Shown piece after piece: positions 4,808-13,200 of a stretch of DNA of 48,520 bases (the first letter of the stretch is position 1; every line of letters begins with the position of its first letter). The notes under the pieces were generated by a model. The model ran no database searches, was not told where the DNA came from, and saw only the letters and a program-made list of their open reading frames with translations. Both the position numbers and the translations under genes were made by a program. Origin of the DNA: a virus; the IMG/VR virus record IMGVR_UViG_3300027770_000085, positions 1-48,520 of that record; one strand, given 5' to 3'.

Positions 4808-5200
4808 CTCTCAGTTCTTCTAATTATGATACCCCCGGTACAGTTATTTTACATACCCTGGGTATAGTTTATATTAATATCAATCAATTTAGTATAATAA
4901 CCAATATTTTGTAGTTCGTGTATATTATTATACAGCACTATTTGACAGTTATATTCAACGTTGTTTGTTTGTTATTATAAACCGATGCCTAAAGTAAAAA
5001 CGCATAACTACCCTAACCTACAACGGACCAAAAACGAGAGAGTGATTACGAGTCCGTTTCAAATCGCATAAGTGTTTCCCCTCTTTTATAAAAAATTTCG
5101 GAGGAAAAAAATACACAAAAAAGGTTTCTCACATAATATCGCACAAATCAAAGTATCATAATGCCTATATAATTTTTGAAGACCCAAAACAAAAAAAAAG
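4808..5200. other. AT-rich noncoding region next to the array
   Basis: No credible gene lies here. Visible elements are two GTA-type dyads (TACC-CCC-GGTA at about 4830 and ATACCC-T-GGGTAT at 4853-4865), a TTGACA without a matching -10 (4942-4947), and an inverted repeat AACGGAC/GTCCGTT (5022-5028 and 5052-5058). There is also an isolated GGAGG at 5100-5104 with no nearby start codon, and a TATAAT at 5168-5173 that may serve the gene at 5201. The high AT content suits a DNA-unwinding element. Confidence 0.55.
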
Positions 5201-5353
5201 ATGAAATTAGAATTTGACGAATTTGAAAAAGATTTACTAATTGATACAATTCAACATAGGTTGGATACAGATAAGGTATTGGTAATTAACAATTCACTAA
5301 AAGAAGAACTCACAGAATTACTTCGAAAAGTCGAAGAAGATGAATACTTATAA
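5201..5353 (+). CDS. small acidic hypothetical protein, 50 aa
   Basis: The gene follows an A-rich leader with TATAAT at 5168-5173, 27 nt upstream. The product is acidic and probably helical (MKLEFDEFEKDLLIDTIQHR then SLKEELTELLRKVEEDEYL), like a short helical hairpin. No motif is recognised. It overlaps the next gene by 14 nt in another frame, an arrangement usual for translationally coupled phage genes and a point in favour of both being real. Confidence 0.62.
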   Translation: MKLEFDEFEKDLLIDTIQHRLDTDKVLVINNSLKEELTELLRKVEEDEYL

Positions 5354-5510
5354 TATTGAGGTAAAAGGAATTTCTATATTAAGCCAAATCCCTCAGAATG
5401 ATTTACAGAAGAATCTGAAACTTATCAGAGGACTTGTATGGACTTCTGGGGGGAATGACAAGGACATTGAAGTTACACTAAATAAAACAAATCCACCTTG
5501 CAAAATTTGA
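5340..5510 (+). CDS. small hypothetical protein, 56 aa
   Basis: It starts inside the end of the preceding gene (14-nt overlap) and ends 40 nt before the glycosyltransferase gene. The product has a beta-rich start (NTYNIEVKGISILSQIP), a helix (QNDLQKNLKLIRGLV) and a polar C-terminal part (SGGNDKDIEVTLNKTNPP). No known family is recognised. No strong Shine-Dalgarno sequence is visible, so translation may be coupled to the upstream gene. Confidence 0.6.
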   Translation: MNTYNIEVKGISILSQIPQNDLQKNLKLIRGLVWTSGGNDKDIEVTLNKTNPPCKI

Positions 5511-5550
5511 TTTGCGGTGGTAGAATGTAAACGTTACTATTTCAATTTTT

Positions 5551-6303
5551 ATGGCAAAAGGATTTACAGTTAAAGCAAAGGCACCATTAAGTACATCATC
5601 AACAGATGATTTTAATTTACAGGCAACTAAAGAATTAATTAAAGGAAAGTCGGTTGTATTTTGTCTTCCAGGTCGTGGAGTATCATATACATATTTAAAG
5701 AATTTTGTTCAGTTATGTTTTGATCTTGTGCAGAATGGTGCAAGCATTCAAATATCACAGGATTATTCTTCCATGGTAAACTTTGCACGTTGCAAATGTT
5801 TAGGTGCAAATGTTCTCAGGGGACCAAAACAAATACCTTGGGATGGAAAACTTCAATATGATTATCAACTTTGGATTGATAGTGATATCGTATTTGATAC
5901 AGAAAAGTTTTATCGTCTTGTAGCAATGGATAAAGACATCGCAGCAGGGTGGTATATGACTGAAGATGGTCATACTACCTCAGTTGCTCATTGGTTAGAA
6001 GAAGACGATTTTAGGGGCAATGGAGGAGTCATGAATCATGAAACTGGAGATACAATGAGTAAAAGGCGCAAACCATTTACAGTCGATTATACAGGATTTG
6101 GTTGGGTACTGATTAAAAAAGGAGTATTTGAAAAACTTGAATATCCTTGGTTTGCTCCTAAAATGCAAGTCTTTGAATCTGGAGAAGTGCAAGATATGTG
6201 CGGAGAAGATGTTTCTTTCTGTCTCGATGCAAAAGAAGCAGGTTATGAGATTTGGTGTGATCCACAGATTCGTGTCGGACATGAAAAGATGAGAGTTATC
6301 TGA
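5551..6303 (+). CDS. glycosyltransferase, GT-A fold type, 250 aa
   Basis: The protein has the marks of a GT-A glycosyltransferase: a nucleotide-sugar core starting at SVVFCLPGRGVSYTYL (about 34-49), the metal-binding D-S-D motif in LWIDSDIVF (D110-D112), and a C-terminal acceptor/catalytic segment GEDVSFC (E219, D220) followed by His in VGHEK (H244). Such single-domain enzymes are common in cyanomyophages, where they may modify DNA bases, capsid proteins or host surface glycans; the substrate is not readable here. No signal peptide is present, so it is cytoplasmic. A strong terminator follows the stop. The start ATG lacks a clear Shine-Dalgarno sequence. Confidence 0.82.
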   Translation: MAKGFTVKAKAPLSTSSTDDFNLQATKELIKGKSVVFCLPGRGVSYTYLKNFVQLCFDLVQNGASIQISQDYSSMVNFARCKCLGANVLRGPKQIPWDGKLQYDYQLWIDSDIVFDTEKFYRLVAMDKDIAAGWYMTEDGHTTSVAHWLEEDDFRGNGGVMNHETGDTMSKRRKPFTVDYTGFGWVLIKKGVFEKLEYPWFAPKMQVFESGEVQDMCGEDVSFCLDAKEAGYEIWCDPQIRVGHEKMRVI

Positions 6304-6324
6304 GCATTATCTCTCAGACATTTC

Positions 6325-6353
6325 TTGACGTTTTCAGTGGTTTAACTTAGAAT
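6325..6353 (+). promoter_or_regulatory. sigma70-like promoter overlapping the terminator
   Basis: TTGACG (6325-6330), a 17-nt spacer and TAGAAT (6348-6353) give five of six matches in each box. The predicted start near 6360 lies inside the first arm of the terminator hairpin, so transcripts would start within it and could escape termination. This may reset transcription for the 6502-7271 genes. Confidence 0.45.
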
Positions 6354-6395
6354 ACCTCTATGAGATTTAAACAAGTCTTATAGAGGTATTTTTCT
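6351..6395 (+). terminator. rho-independent terminator after the glycosyltransferase gene
   Basis: Arms AATACCTCTATGAGA (6351-6365) and TCTTATAGAGGTATT (6376-6390) pair over 15 positions with one G-T wobble and a 10-nt loop. A T-rich tail (TTTTTCTAT) follows. The 5' arm begins with an A-rich complement to the T tract. It ends the transcript of the glycosyltransferase gene. Confidence 0.82.
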
Positions 6396-6408
6396 ATATC
6401 TCAGAGAT

Positions 6409-6432
6409 GTTATAGGAACTGCTTCTTATAAC
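6409..6432 (+). other. RNA hairpin in the leader of the 6502 gene
   Basis: GTTATAGGAA (6409-6418) pairs with TTCTTATAAC (6423-6432) over ten positions with one G-T wobble and a CTGC loop. No T run follows, so it is not a terminator. It may stabilise or regulate the leader of the downstream messenger. A second AT-only hairpin (TCAAAAA / TTTTTGA) lies at 6462-6479. Confidence 0.5.
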
Positions 6433-6501
6433 ATTCTTATAAAACTTACGCAAAAATCCCGTCAAAAACCGTTTTTTGAACAAAAAAGGAGAAGAATTAA
6501 A

Positions 6502-6639
6502 ATGGCACTAAATAAAAAAGATCAAAAGATTGATAGTACACCTAAGAATACACTTCAAGGACAAGGAAAGAATACAAAGTATTCGAAGACAAGTCGAAAT
6601 TCCGCTCGAAAAAAATATAGAGGTCAAGGTAAAGGATAA
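6502..6639 (+). CDS. small basic conserved cyanophage-type protein, 45 aa
   Basis: A good Shine-Dalgarno sequence (AAAAGGAGAAG) precedes the ATG. The product is rich in Lys, Arg, Gly and Asn, with a C-terminal end SARKKYRGQGKG and no hydrophobic core, so it is probably unstructured and nucleic-acid or virion associated. I recall very similar Arg/Lys/Gly-rich mini-proteins near this position in other cyanomyophages, but no function is known to me. It lies two bases upstream of the next gene, so the two are surely co-transcribed. Confidence 0.75.
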   Translation: MALNKKDQKIDSTPKNTLQGQGKNTKYSKTSRNSARKKYRGQGKG

Positions 6640-6641
6640 AA

Positions 6642-7271
6642 ATGGCTTATCTAAATCACAGCCTTCCAGATTGGAGTTGTTATATTCGTAATGAGTTTCT
6701 TTTTAATCATATAAAGGGGCATGGCGAAGTAACCAAATGTGATGTGCATTGTGTTGCTAGTATTGAAAAAAGAGTTCCTTTGTTTGAGGCATTTCTTGAA
6801 AATGGTGTAAATTGGACTCGTAGACCTCTTCATGCCTTTTGTTGGAAATCAGATGCACCAATTGAACCATTGGAAGATATTATGTACTGGGATTGTTTTT
6901 CGCCATATATTGACGTTCAGAAACGAGCACGTCTTTCTGGATTGCAGGCAGAATTAATTCGTCCTGACGGAAAAAAGGTGATTGGAAGTTATATGTTTAC
7001 TCTTGATTGGTCATGGGAAAATAAAGGAGTCACTGATCTTAATTTTTCAGAGACTCCTGAACATAAATGTGCTCATTTGTTCAAGATGGAAACTGGAAAT
7101 TACTATGCATACCCAAATAATAGAATTATATGGTATGATAGTGCCTGGACATTCAATCGCATTGAATCAAATCCTGGATATGAGATTGATATGAATTTAT
7201 ATTCCGTAGAAAATAAAAGAAAAATAGAAACATCTAATCATTACATGTATGAAATTACAAATTTAAATTAA
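6642..7271 (+). CDS. hypothetical protein, cyanophage-type, 209 aa
   Basis: A soluble 209-residue protein rich in aromatic residues. Notable stretches are RRPLHAFCWKSDAPIEPLED (about 61-80) and YWDCFSPYIDVQKRARLSGL (about 82-101), which I associate with a conserved hypothetical protein of cyanomyophages. The beta-rich second half includes a YMFTLDWSWENKGVTDLNFSE segment. Cysteines at C34, C37 and C67 do not form an obvious metal site. No signal peptide or transmembrane segment is visible. Its place between a terminator and speD, just ahead of the baseplate genes, fits either a virion component or an assembly factor; I cannot decide. Confidence 0.75.
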   Translation: MAYLNHSLPDWSCYIRNEFLFNHIKGHGEVTKCDVHCVASIEKRVPLFEAFLENGVNWTRRPLHAFCWKSDAPIEPLEDIMYWDCFSPYIDVQKRARLSGLQAELIRPDGKKVIGSYMFTLDWSWENKGVTDLNFSETPEHKCAHLFKMETGNYYAYPNNRIIWYDSAWTFNRIESNPGYEIDMNLYSVENKRKIETSNHYMYEITNLN

Positions 7272-7279
7272 AATAAATA
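7272..7279 (+). promoter_or_regulatory. possible T4-type late promoter before speD
   Basis: AATAAATA lies 36 nt upstream of the speD ATG, in the stop-proximal AT-rich gap. It differs from the T4 late -10 TATAAATA at one position. In DNA this AT-rich the chance of a random match is high. Confidence 0.3.
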
Positions 7280-7315
7280 ATTTTTTTAGTATCATAATTA
7301 TTGGAACAATTTTCT

Positions 7316-7642
7316 ATGGGCAATCACCTCTTATTAGAGGTATATGATATTGAATATAATTTGTTAAATGATACAATCCCTCTATTGGAAGTAATCCAAA
7401 GGGGGATTTCTCGTGCAAAGATGACTATTTTAAATATCTTTACTCATAAATTTGAACCACAAGGTCTTACGATTGTGATTGCATTATCAGAAAGTCATTT
7501 TTCGGCGCATACATGGCCGGAAAAAGGATGCATTGCAATTGACATTTATACTTGTGGAGAAGGAAATCCAAAAATTGTTGCAATTGAACTTTTAAAATAT
7601 TTTAATTCATACAATTATAAAATCAGAAATCTAAATCGTTAA
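7316..7642 (+). CDS. speD: S-adenosylmethionine decarboxylase proenzyme (SpeD), 108 aa
   Basis: SpeD makes decarboxylated AdoMet for spermidine synthesis and is a known auxiliary gene of marine cyanophages. The processing motif LSESHFSAHTWPE is intact: cleavage is expected between E59 and S60, giving the pyruvoyl group, with H65 and C80 (YTCGEG) as the other catalytic residues. Length (108 aa) is close to the short prokaryotic form (about 120-130). I start at ATG 7316, which gives the usual GNHLLLEVYD beginning; an upstream TTG at 7301 is less likely. It sits between a hypothetical gene and virion genes, so it is probably expressed with them. Polyamines could aid DNA packing or host metabolism; the phage role is inference. 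Confidence 0.93.
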   Translation: MGNHLLLEVYDIEYNLLNDTIPLLEVIQRGISRAKMTILNIFTHKFEPQGLTIVIALSESHFSAHTWPEKGCIAIDIYTCGEGNPKIVAIELLKYFNSYNYKIRNLNR

Positions 7643-7678
7643 ATATATTTGGAGATAGAAACCTCCATCATAAAAGTT

Positions 7679-7698
7679 CTGTTTTATTTTTAAAACAG
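7679..7698 (+). promoter_or_regulatory. hairpin overlapping the ribosome-binding site of the 7706 gene
   Basis: CTGTTTTA (7679-7686) and TAAAACAG (7691-7698) pair perfectly with a TTTT loop. The second arm runs into the AGGAG ribosome-binding site (7697-7701). The structure could limit ribosome access until it is melted or bypassed by a closer promoter, as in some T4 late genes with early read-through transcripts. Confidence 0.5.
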
Positions 7699-7705
7699 GA
7701 GAAAA

Positions 7706-7945
7706 ATGTCCAATTTATCAGTCGATAGAGACAAAGAATATATGCGTCAAATGTGGGGAACTACGCATTTGATTACGGATTATAAAACAGAACCGCCAAA
7801 AAGAATCATTCAAGAAATTATGCATGATTTGGCACCCAATCATAATTTAAAAAAACAAACCGATCTTCATGAAAAAATTCGTAATGATGAAGATTATGAT
7901 GATTGGGAATATGGAACGGAACCAAATTATGGAAAAACTTGGTAA
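7706..7945 (+). CDS. acidic hypothetical protein, 79 aa
   Basis: A good Shine-Dalgarno AGGAG precedes the ATG by 4 nt. The product is hydrophilic, with a middle IIQEIMHDLAPNHNLKKQ and a very acidic end (RNDEDYDDWEYGTEPNYGK). No domain, signal or membrane segment is visible, and I cannot name a family. It is the last gene before gp25, 34 nt away, and probably belongs to the late baseplate transcript. A role in baseplate or tail assembly is possible from position alone. Confidence 0.72.
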   Translation: MSNLSVDRDKEYMRQMWGTTHLITDYKTEPPKRIIQEIMHDLAPNHNLKKQTDLHEKIRNDEDYDDWEYGTEPNYGKTW

Positions 7946-7979
7946 AAAGTATTATAGATATATAAAAGAGAAAAAATGA

Positions 7980-8381
7980 ATGGCAGTAAAAATTTCTCGT
8001 AGTTTTAAAGATATTAGTTTATCTTTTACTAGACATCCAATTACGAATGATTTAACTGTTTTAAAAAATGAAGATTCGATCAAAAGATCGGTAATGAATC
8101 TTGTAAGAACTCGTATTGGGGAAAGATTTTTTAATAATTTATTAGGAACATCTATTGAAAACTCCCTTTTTGAAATACAAAGTTCTGAAATATCTGTATT
8201 TTTAGAACAAGAAATAACAAATTTAATTAATAATTATGAATACAGAATTAAATTAAATAATGTGATCATTGAATCTGAATTAGATAATAATGATTTAAAT
8301 ATTAGTATTTCTTATGACATTGTTGGTATGCCTTTTGCGACTCAGAATATAGAATTTATTTTACAATCAACAAAAGTCTAA
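7980..8381 (+). CDS. gp25: baseplate wedge subunit gp25
   Basis: The 133-residue product matches the gp25/GPW family in length (T4 gp25 is 132 aa) and pattern. It has an N-terminal SRSFKDISLSF segment with HPITNDL, the conserved LVRTRIGERFFNNLLGT helix region (about 41-57), and a C-terminal beta pair (DLNISISYDIVGMPFATQNIEF). gp25 is the lysozyme-fold wedge protein at the heart of contractile-tail baseplates, contacting gp6 and gp53 and the sheath initiator interface. Its stop overlaps the start of gp6 (TAATG), as is usual. The start at ATG 7980 gives MAVKISRS. Confidence 0.93.
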   Translation: MAVKISRSFKDISLSFTRHPITNDLTVLKNEDSIKRSVMNLVRTRIGERFFNNLLGTSIENSLFEIQSSEISVFLEQEITNLINNYEYRIKLNNVIIESELDNNDLNISISYDIVGMPFATQNIEFILQSTKV

Positions 8382-10249
8382 TGTCATTTAATCAATTTAC
8401 AAATTTAGATTTTAATGATTTGCGAACTCAGATTAAGGACTATCTGAGAGCAAATACAGATTTTAGTGATTTTGATTTTGAAGGATCTAATTTTTCAATT
8501 CTAATAGATGTTTTAGCATATAATAGTTATATTACTGCATATAATACTAATATGCAAGCAAATGAGTCATTTATTGATTCTGCGACATTAAGAGAAAATG
8601 TTGTATCTCTTGCAAGAAATATTGGTTACGTTCCTCGTTCTAAAAGATCAGCTGAATCTAAAATATCTTTTACGGTAAATACCGGATCTTTAAATTCAAG
8701 AACAGTTACATTAAAGGCAGGAATTGTTGCTTTGGGTGCTGTTGAATCTGGCAATTATATATTTTCAATTCCTTCTGCTATAACAACCACAGTTGATAAT
8801 TTTGGTATTGCATATTTTAATGATATATCAATTTATGAAGGAACATATTTAACTAAAACTTTTACGATTGATTATAGTCAACCAAACCAAAAATACATTT
8901 TAGATAACACCGATATCGATACATCTACAATCAGAGTAAGTGTATCTTTAACATCAACCGAAAAATATTCGCTTTATGATAATATTTTAAATATTGATAA
9001 AAATTCTAAAGTATTTTTAATTCAAGAAGTCAATGATGAAAAATACCAAATTCTTTTTGGTGATAATTTATTGGGAAAGAAACCAGAAAACGGAAGCACT
9101 GTACTTGTTTCATACATCGTAACTAATGGAAAAACTGCAAATGGTGCATCCAATTTTACATTTTCTGGTTCAATTGTGGACAATAACGCAATTACAATTA
9201 CATCAGGGATTTCACTTTTAACCACAACAACATCTGCTCAAAATGGAGATGATATTGAAGAATTGGATTCTATCAAATATCTTGCACCAAGAGTATATGC
9301 ATCACAATACAGAGCAGTCACAGCAAACGACTATAAAGCACTAATACCATACATTTATACAAATGTGGATTCGGTATCTGCTTATGGTGGAGACGAATTA
9401 GATCCACCACAGTACGGAAAGGTATTCATATCAATCAAACCAAGAAATGGAAATTTTTTATCAGAAATTAAAAAAAATGAAATTAGAAAAAAACTAAAAC
9501 AATATAGTATTGCTGGAATTAAACCTGAAATTATTGATTTAAAATATCTTTATGTAGAATTGGACACAACAATATATTACAACCAATCATTTACTGCAAA
9601 TGCAAGTCTACTTCGCAATCAAGTTATTAATACCTTAAACATATATTCAAGATCAACGGACGTAAATAGTTTTGGTGGAAGATTTAAGTATAGTAAGGTT
9701 AATAGTTTAATTGATAATACAAATCGAGCAATTACATCTAATATTACAAAAGTCAAAATGAGAAGAGACTTGCAACCAGCATTTAATACATTTGCAACTT
9801 ATGAGATATGTTTTGGTAATAAATTTCACCAAAAAACAAATAATTATAGCATCAAATCTTCTGGATTTAAAACTAATGAATTTGCCGAAACTTTATATAT
9901 TACAGATTTTCCAATTTCATTATCATCTGGTAGAATTATTTTATTTAAACTTATAGACAATAATCCCGTAATTGTAAAAAATAATGCAGGAACAGTTGAT
10001 TATACAAAAGGTGAAATTATACTAGATATAATTAATATTACTTCTACATCTCTTGAAACTGGTGTTATTCAAATTGAAGCAGTTCCAGAGTCAAATGATA
10101 TAATTGCGTTGAAAGATATATATCTTCAAATAGATATTTCAAATACTGTTGTAAATACTATAGAAGATGTTATTGAATCTGGAGAAAATACTTCAGCTAC
10201 ACAATACACTTCTACCTCAAGTTACCTTAACGGATTGTATACAAGATAA
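8381..10249 (+). CDS. gp6: baseplate wedge subunit gp6
   Basis: The 622-residue product corresponds to T4 gp6 (660 aa), the wedge protein whose dimers form the continuous inner ring of the baseplate. The N-terminal part is typical: FNDLRTQIKDYLRANTDFSDF then FEGSNFSILIDVLAYNSYI and a helix with NMQANESFIDSATLRENVVS. A conserved block ITANDYKALIP-like (VTANDYKALIPYIYTN, about 310-325) follows, the phage 'J-like' core. The C-terminal 150 residues are beta-rich. It is translated directly after gp25 and before the giant gp7-position gene, with which gp6 would build wedges. Confidence 0.92.
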   Translation: MSFNQFTNLDFNDLRTQIKDYLRANTDFSDFDFEGSNFSILIDVLAYNSYITAYNTNMQANESFIDSATLRENVVSLARNIGYVPRSKRSAESKISFTVNTGSLNSRTVTLKAGIVALGAVESGNYIFSIPSAITTTVDNFGIAYFNDISIYEGTYLTKTFTIDYSQPNQKYILDNTDIDTSTIRVSVSLTSTEKYSLYDNILNIDKNSKVFLIQEVNDEKYQILFGDNLLGKKPENGSTVLVSYIVTNGKTANGASNFTFSGSIVDNNAITITSGISLLTTTTSAQNGDDIEELDSIKYLAPRVYASQYRAVTANDYKALIPYIYTNVDSVSAYGGDELDPPQYGKVFISIKPRNGNFLSEIKKNEIRKKLKQYSIAGIKPEIIDLKYLYVELDTTIYYNQSFTANASLLRNQVINTLNIYSRSTDVNSFGGRFKYSKVNSLIDNTNRAITSNITKVKMRRDLQPAFNTFATYEICFGNKFHQKTNNYSIKSSGFKTNEFAETLYITDFPISLSSGRIILFKLIDNNPVIVKNNAGTVDYTKGEIILDIINITSTSLETGVIQIEAVPESNDIIALKDIYLQIDISNTVVNTIEDVIESGENTSATQYTSTSSYLNGLYTR

Positions 10250-13200
10250 ATGTCTGAGATCAAAAGAGTTAAAATCAATCACATTTTAGATTCTCAAATA
10301 CCAGAGTTTCTAAATGAAGAATCGCCTACATTTAAACAATTTTTAAATCAATATTATATTTCACAAGAACACCAAACTGGTATAGTTGATTTATCAAATA
10401 ATCTGGTAAAATATAAAAGTATTGAAAATTTTAATAATGAAACTTTAATAGACTCTCAGTTACAATCAAAATTAACTTCTTCTATTTTATCATTTGATGA
10501 TATAATTTATGCATCTCATACAATCGGATATCCAGACAAATATGGTATATTAAAAATTAACGATGAGATCATTACATATACATCAAAAACACAAAATTCT
10601 TTTCTTGGATGTATACGTGGTTTTAGTGGTATTGAAAATCTTGAAAATAACAATAATCCAGAATTTTTAACTTTTACAAAAACTTTAGCAGAAGACCATT
10701 CTGCCGGAACAATAATCAATAACTTAAATTATATTTTCTTTTTTGAATTTTTTAAAAAATTTAAAAACCAATTTCTGCCAGGATTTGAAGAAAGAAGTTT
10801 TACTTCCAATATATCTATCGAAAATATTTTATCAAGAGCAAAGGATTTTTATACAACAAAAGGGACCGATACGTCTTTTAAAATATTATTTAAAGTTCTC
10901 TTTGGTGAAGATGTAGAAGTAATTAAACCTCAAGAATATATGTTGAGGCCATCTGATAATAATTATTTTATAACAAAAAATATTTTAGTAGAAAAAGTTT
11001 CTGGTGATGATCCTCTTTTTCTTGCTGGATCTACTTTGTATCAGCAAGTATCTTCTGGAACTGCTTCAGCTTCAATTTACAATGTCGAATATAGACCAGT
11101 TCAAGGTAAGAATTTATATGAAATTTCTTTAGATTCGACTTCTTTTATTAATAGTTTTGAATTTACCGGAACCACAAAAGTAATTGATTCTATATCAAAA
11201 AATTCAACAGTTATTAATGTAGATTCTACAGTTGGATTTGCATATTCTGGCACCGTAATTGCAAAAACAAATAGCGGAAATATTGAAATAAATTACACAG
11301 ATAAAACAAATACTCAATTATTAAATATTACTGGTCTCATTTATGATTTACAATTTGGTGATTTGATTTATGAAAATAAATTAGCTTATTCTTATGCAGA
11401 TTCTGATATTGATAACATATCTCCAATAAAATTTAGAATTATTAACGTAATAGGAAATGTCAATTTTGACAAATCTTCAAACTTAAGAAAAGGAGATAAA
11501 ATATCCTTAAGTTCTTTTGGTAAAAATATTTCAAAAGATTATAAATTTACAAGTTGGGTTTACAATATTCCAACCAATCATGATATTCAAAATATTGAAA
11601 TTCTTACAAATAATACTTATAGAATATATTTAAAAGATAATTTAATTGTACATAAAAATCAAAAAATTTATATATTTGACGGCGAAGAACAGATTGAAGC
11701 AACAGTTACAAATGTAGAAGATGGTGATAAAAGAGAAATCAAAAATAGATTTATTATAGAAACATCAAAAACATTAAATTTAAATAATGTAAGTAAAATT
11801 AAAAGAAAACTTATAAAATCAAGTTCTAATATCTTTTCAAATGTTTCAAATATAATTTCATCAGTTCAAAATACATATATTGACAAAAATGAAGAATACT
11901 TATATGTTGCTTGTTCTGGTCTTCCTGATTATCAAATTACATGCACATCAACAGAAAAAAATATTAGTTCTGTTGGATCTGGTACGACCGTTTTAACTAC
12001 AAACAATCACAATTTCTTAACTGGAGACAAAATTTATTATAATTCGAATTCTGTTGGAATTTCTACAGGGGTATATTTTGTAACAAAAATAAATGACAAC
12101 CAAATTAAATTGTCATATAGCAATAGTGATATTTTTAATGAAAAATTTATTCAAATTGATTATCCAATAACATCAGATCAAATCTACAAACTTGGTTTTG
12201 AAAATAAAATAATTAAAGATCAAAAGTTATTAAAAAAAATCAAATTAAATGATTCTATTGATTATTTTGATGATCCAGAAAATAGAACTACTTTTAATCG
12301 ACAAGTAGGTATTTTTGCAAATGGTGTAGAAATATACTCACCCACATTATTTGATGAAAATATTTATTATGGAATGGTCAATTCTATTACAGTCACAAAT
12401 CCAGGAAAAGATTATGACGTTATAAATCCACCAAATTTAATTATTTCAGATTCTATTGGATCTGGTTGTAATGCACATTTGATCCTTTCTGGTTCAATTG
12501 AAGAAGTGAAAATCAATTCTCCTGGAATTGGATATGATAGAAAACCAAAAGTAACTATTTCTGGCGGAAATGGCGAAGGAGCAATATTAGAAACAAATTT
12601 AGTCAAATCCAAAATTATTTCTAAATTAAAAGCCGATGGAACATCAGTAAATATTAATACAGATACTATTACTTTTTTAAATAATCACAATTTTGATAAT
12701 CACGAAGAAGTAATCTATTCAACAAATGGAAATACGAATATTTCGGGATTAATTGATAAATCTAATTATTTTATAAAAATTGTAAATTCAAAATCAGTAA
12801 AATTACATAAAAATAAAAATGATTCTATAGTTGGCATTAATACAGTTAATATTACTGGAATTAGTTCTGGTTTTCATCAATTTAATACTTTAAATTCAAA
12901 AAACACAATTACTAAAATATATGTAAAAAATAAAGGAAAAAATTATTCAAATAGACTTGTTAAAGTTGCTTCTAGTTTTTATCCTAGTTTTGGAATGGAA
13001 ATATCTGGAATTAATACTGCAGATAATTATATTTTTGCAAAAAATCACGGATTTAAAAATCAAGATTTTATAAAATATTCCTATACTAATACATCAATTT
13101 CTGGATTATTATCGACAACAGATTACGTAGTAACAGTAGTTGATAAAAATAAATTCAAACTTTCAGAAACTGGAACAGAAATTAATTCAATTAAACAAAA

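Noticed and set aside
4621-4914. Open frame of 97 codons through the box array (repeating WKTF-IVL units)
   Set aside because: The frame exists because the 21-bp repeat unit is a multiple of three. It starts at GTG without a ribosome-binding site, and its 'protein' just mirrors the DNA repeat.
4942-4981. Promoter TTGACA ... TATAAA before the 5201 genes
   Set aside because: The spacer is 28 nt, too long for sigma70.
4198-5550. tRNA gene in the noncoding block
   Set aside because: I saw no cloverleaf, no T-loop GTTCRANY pattern and no CCA end in either strand.
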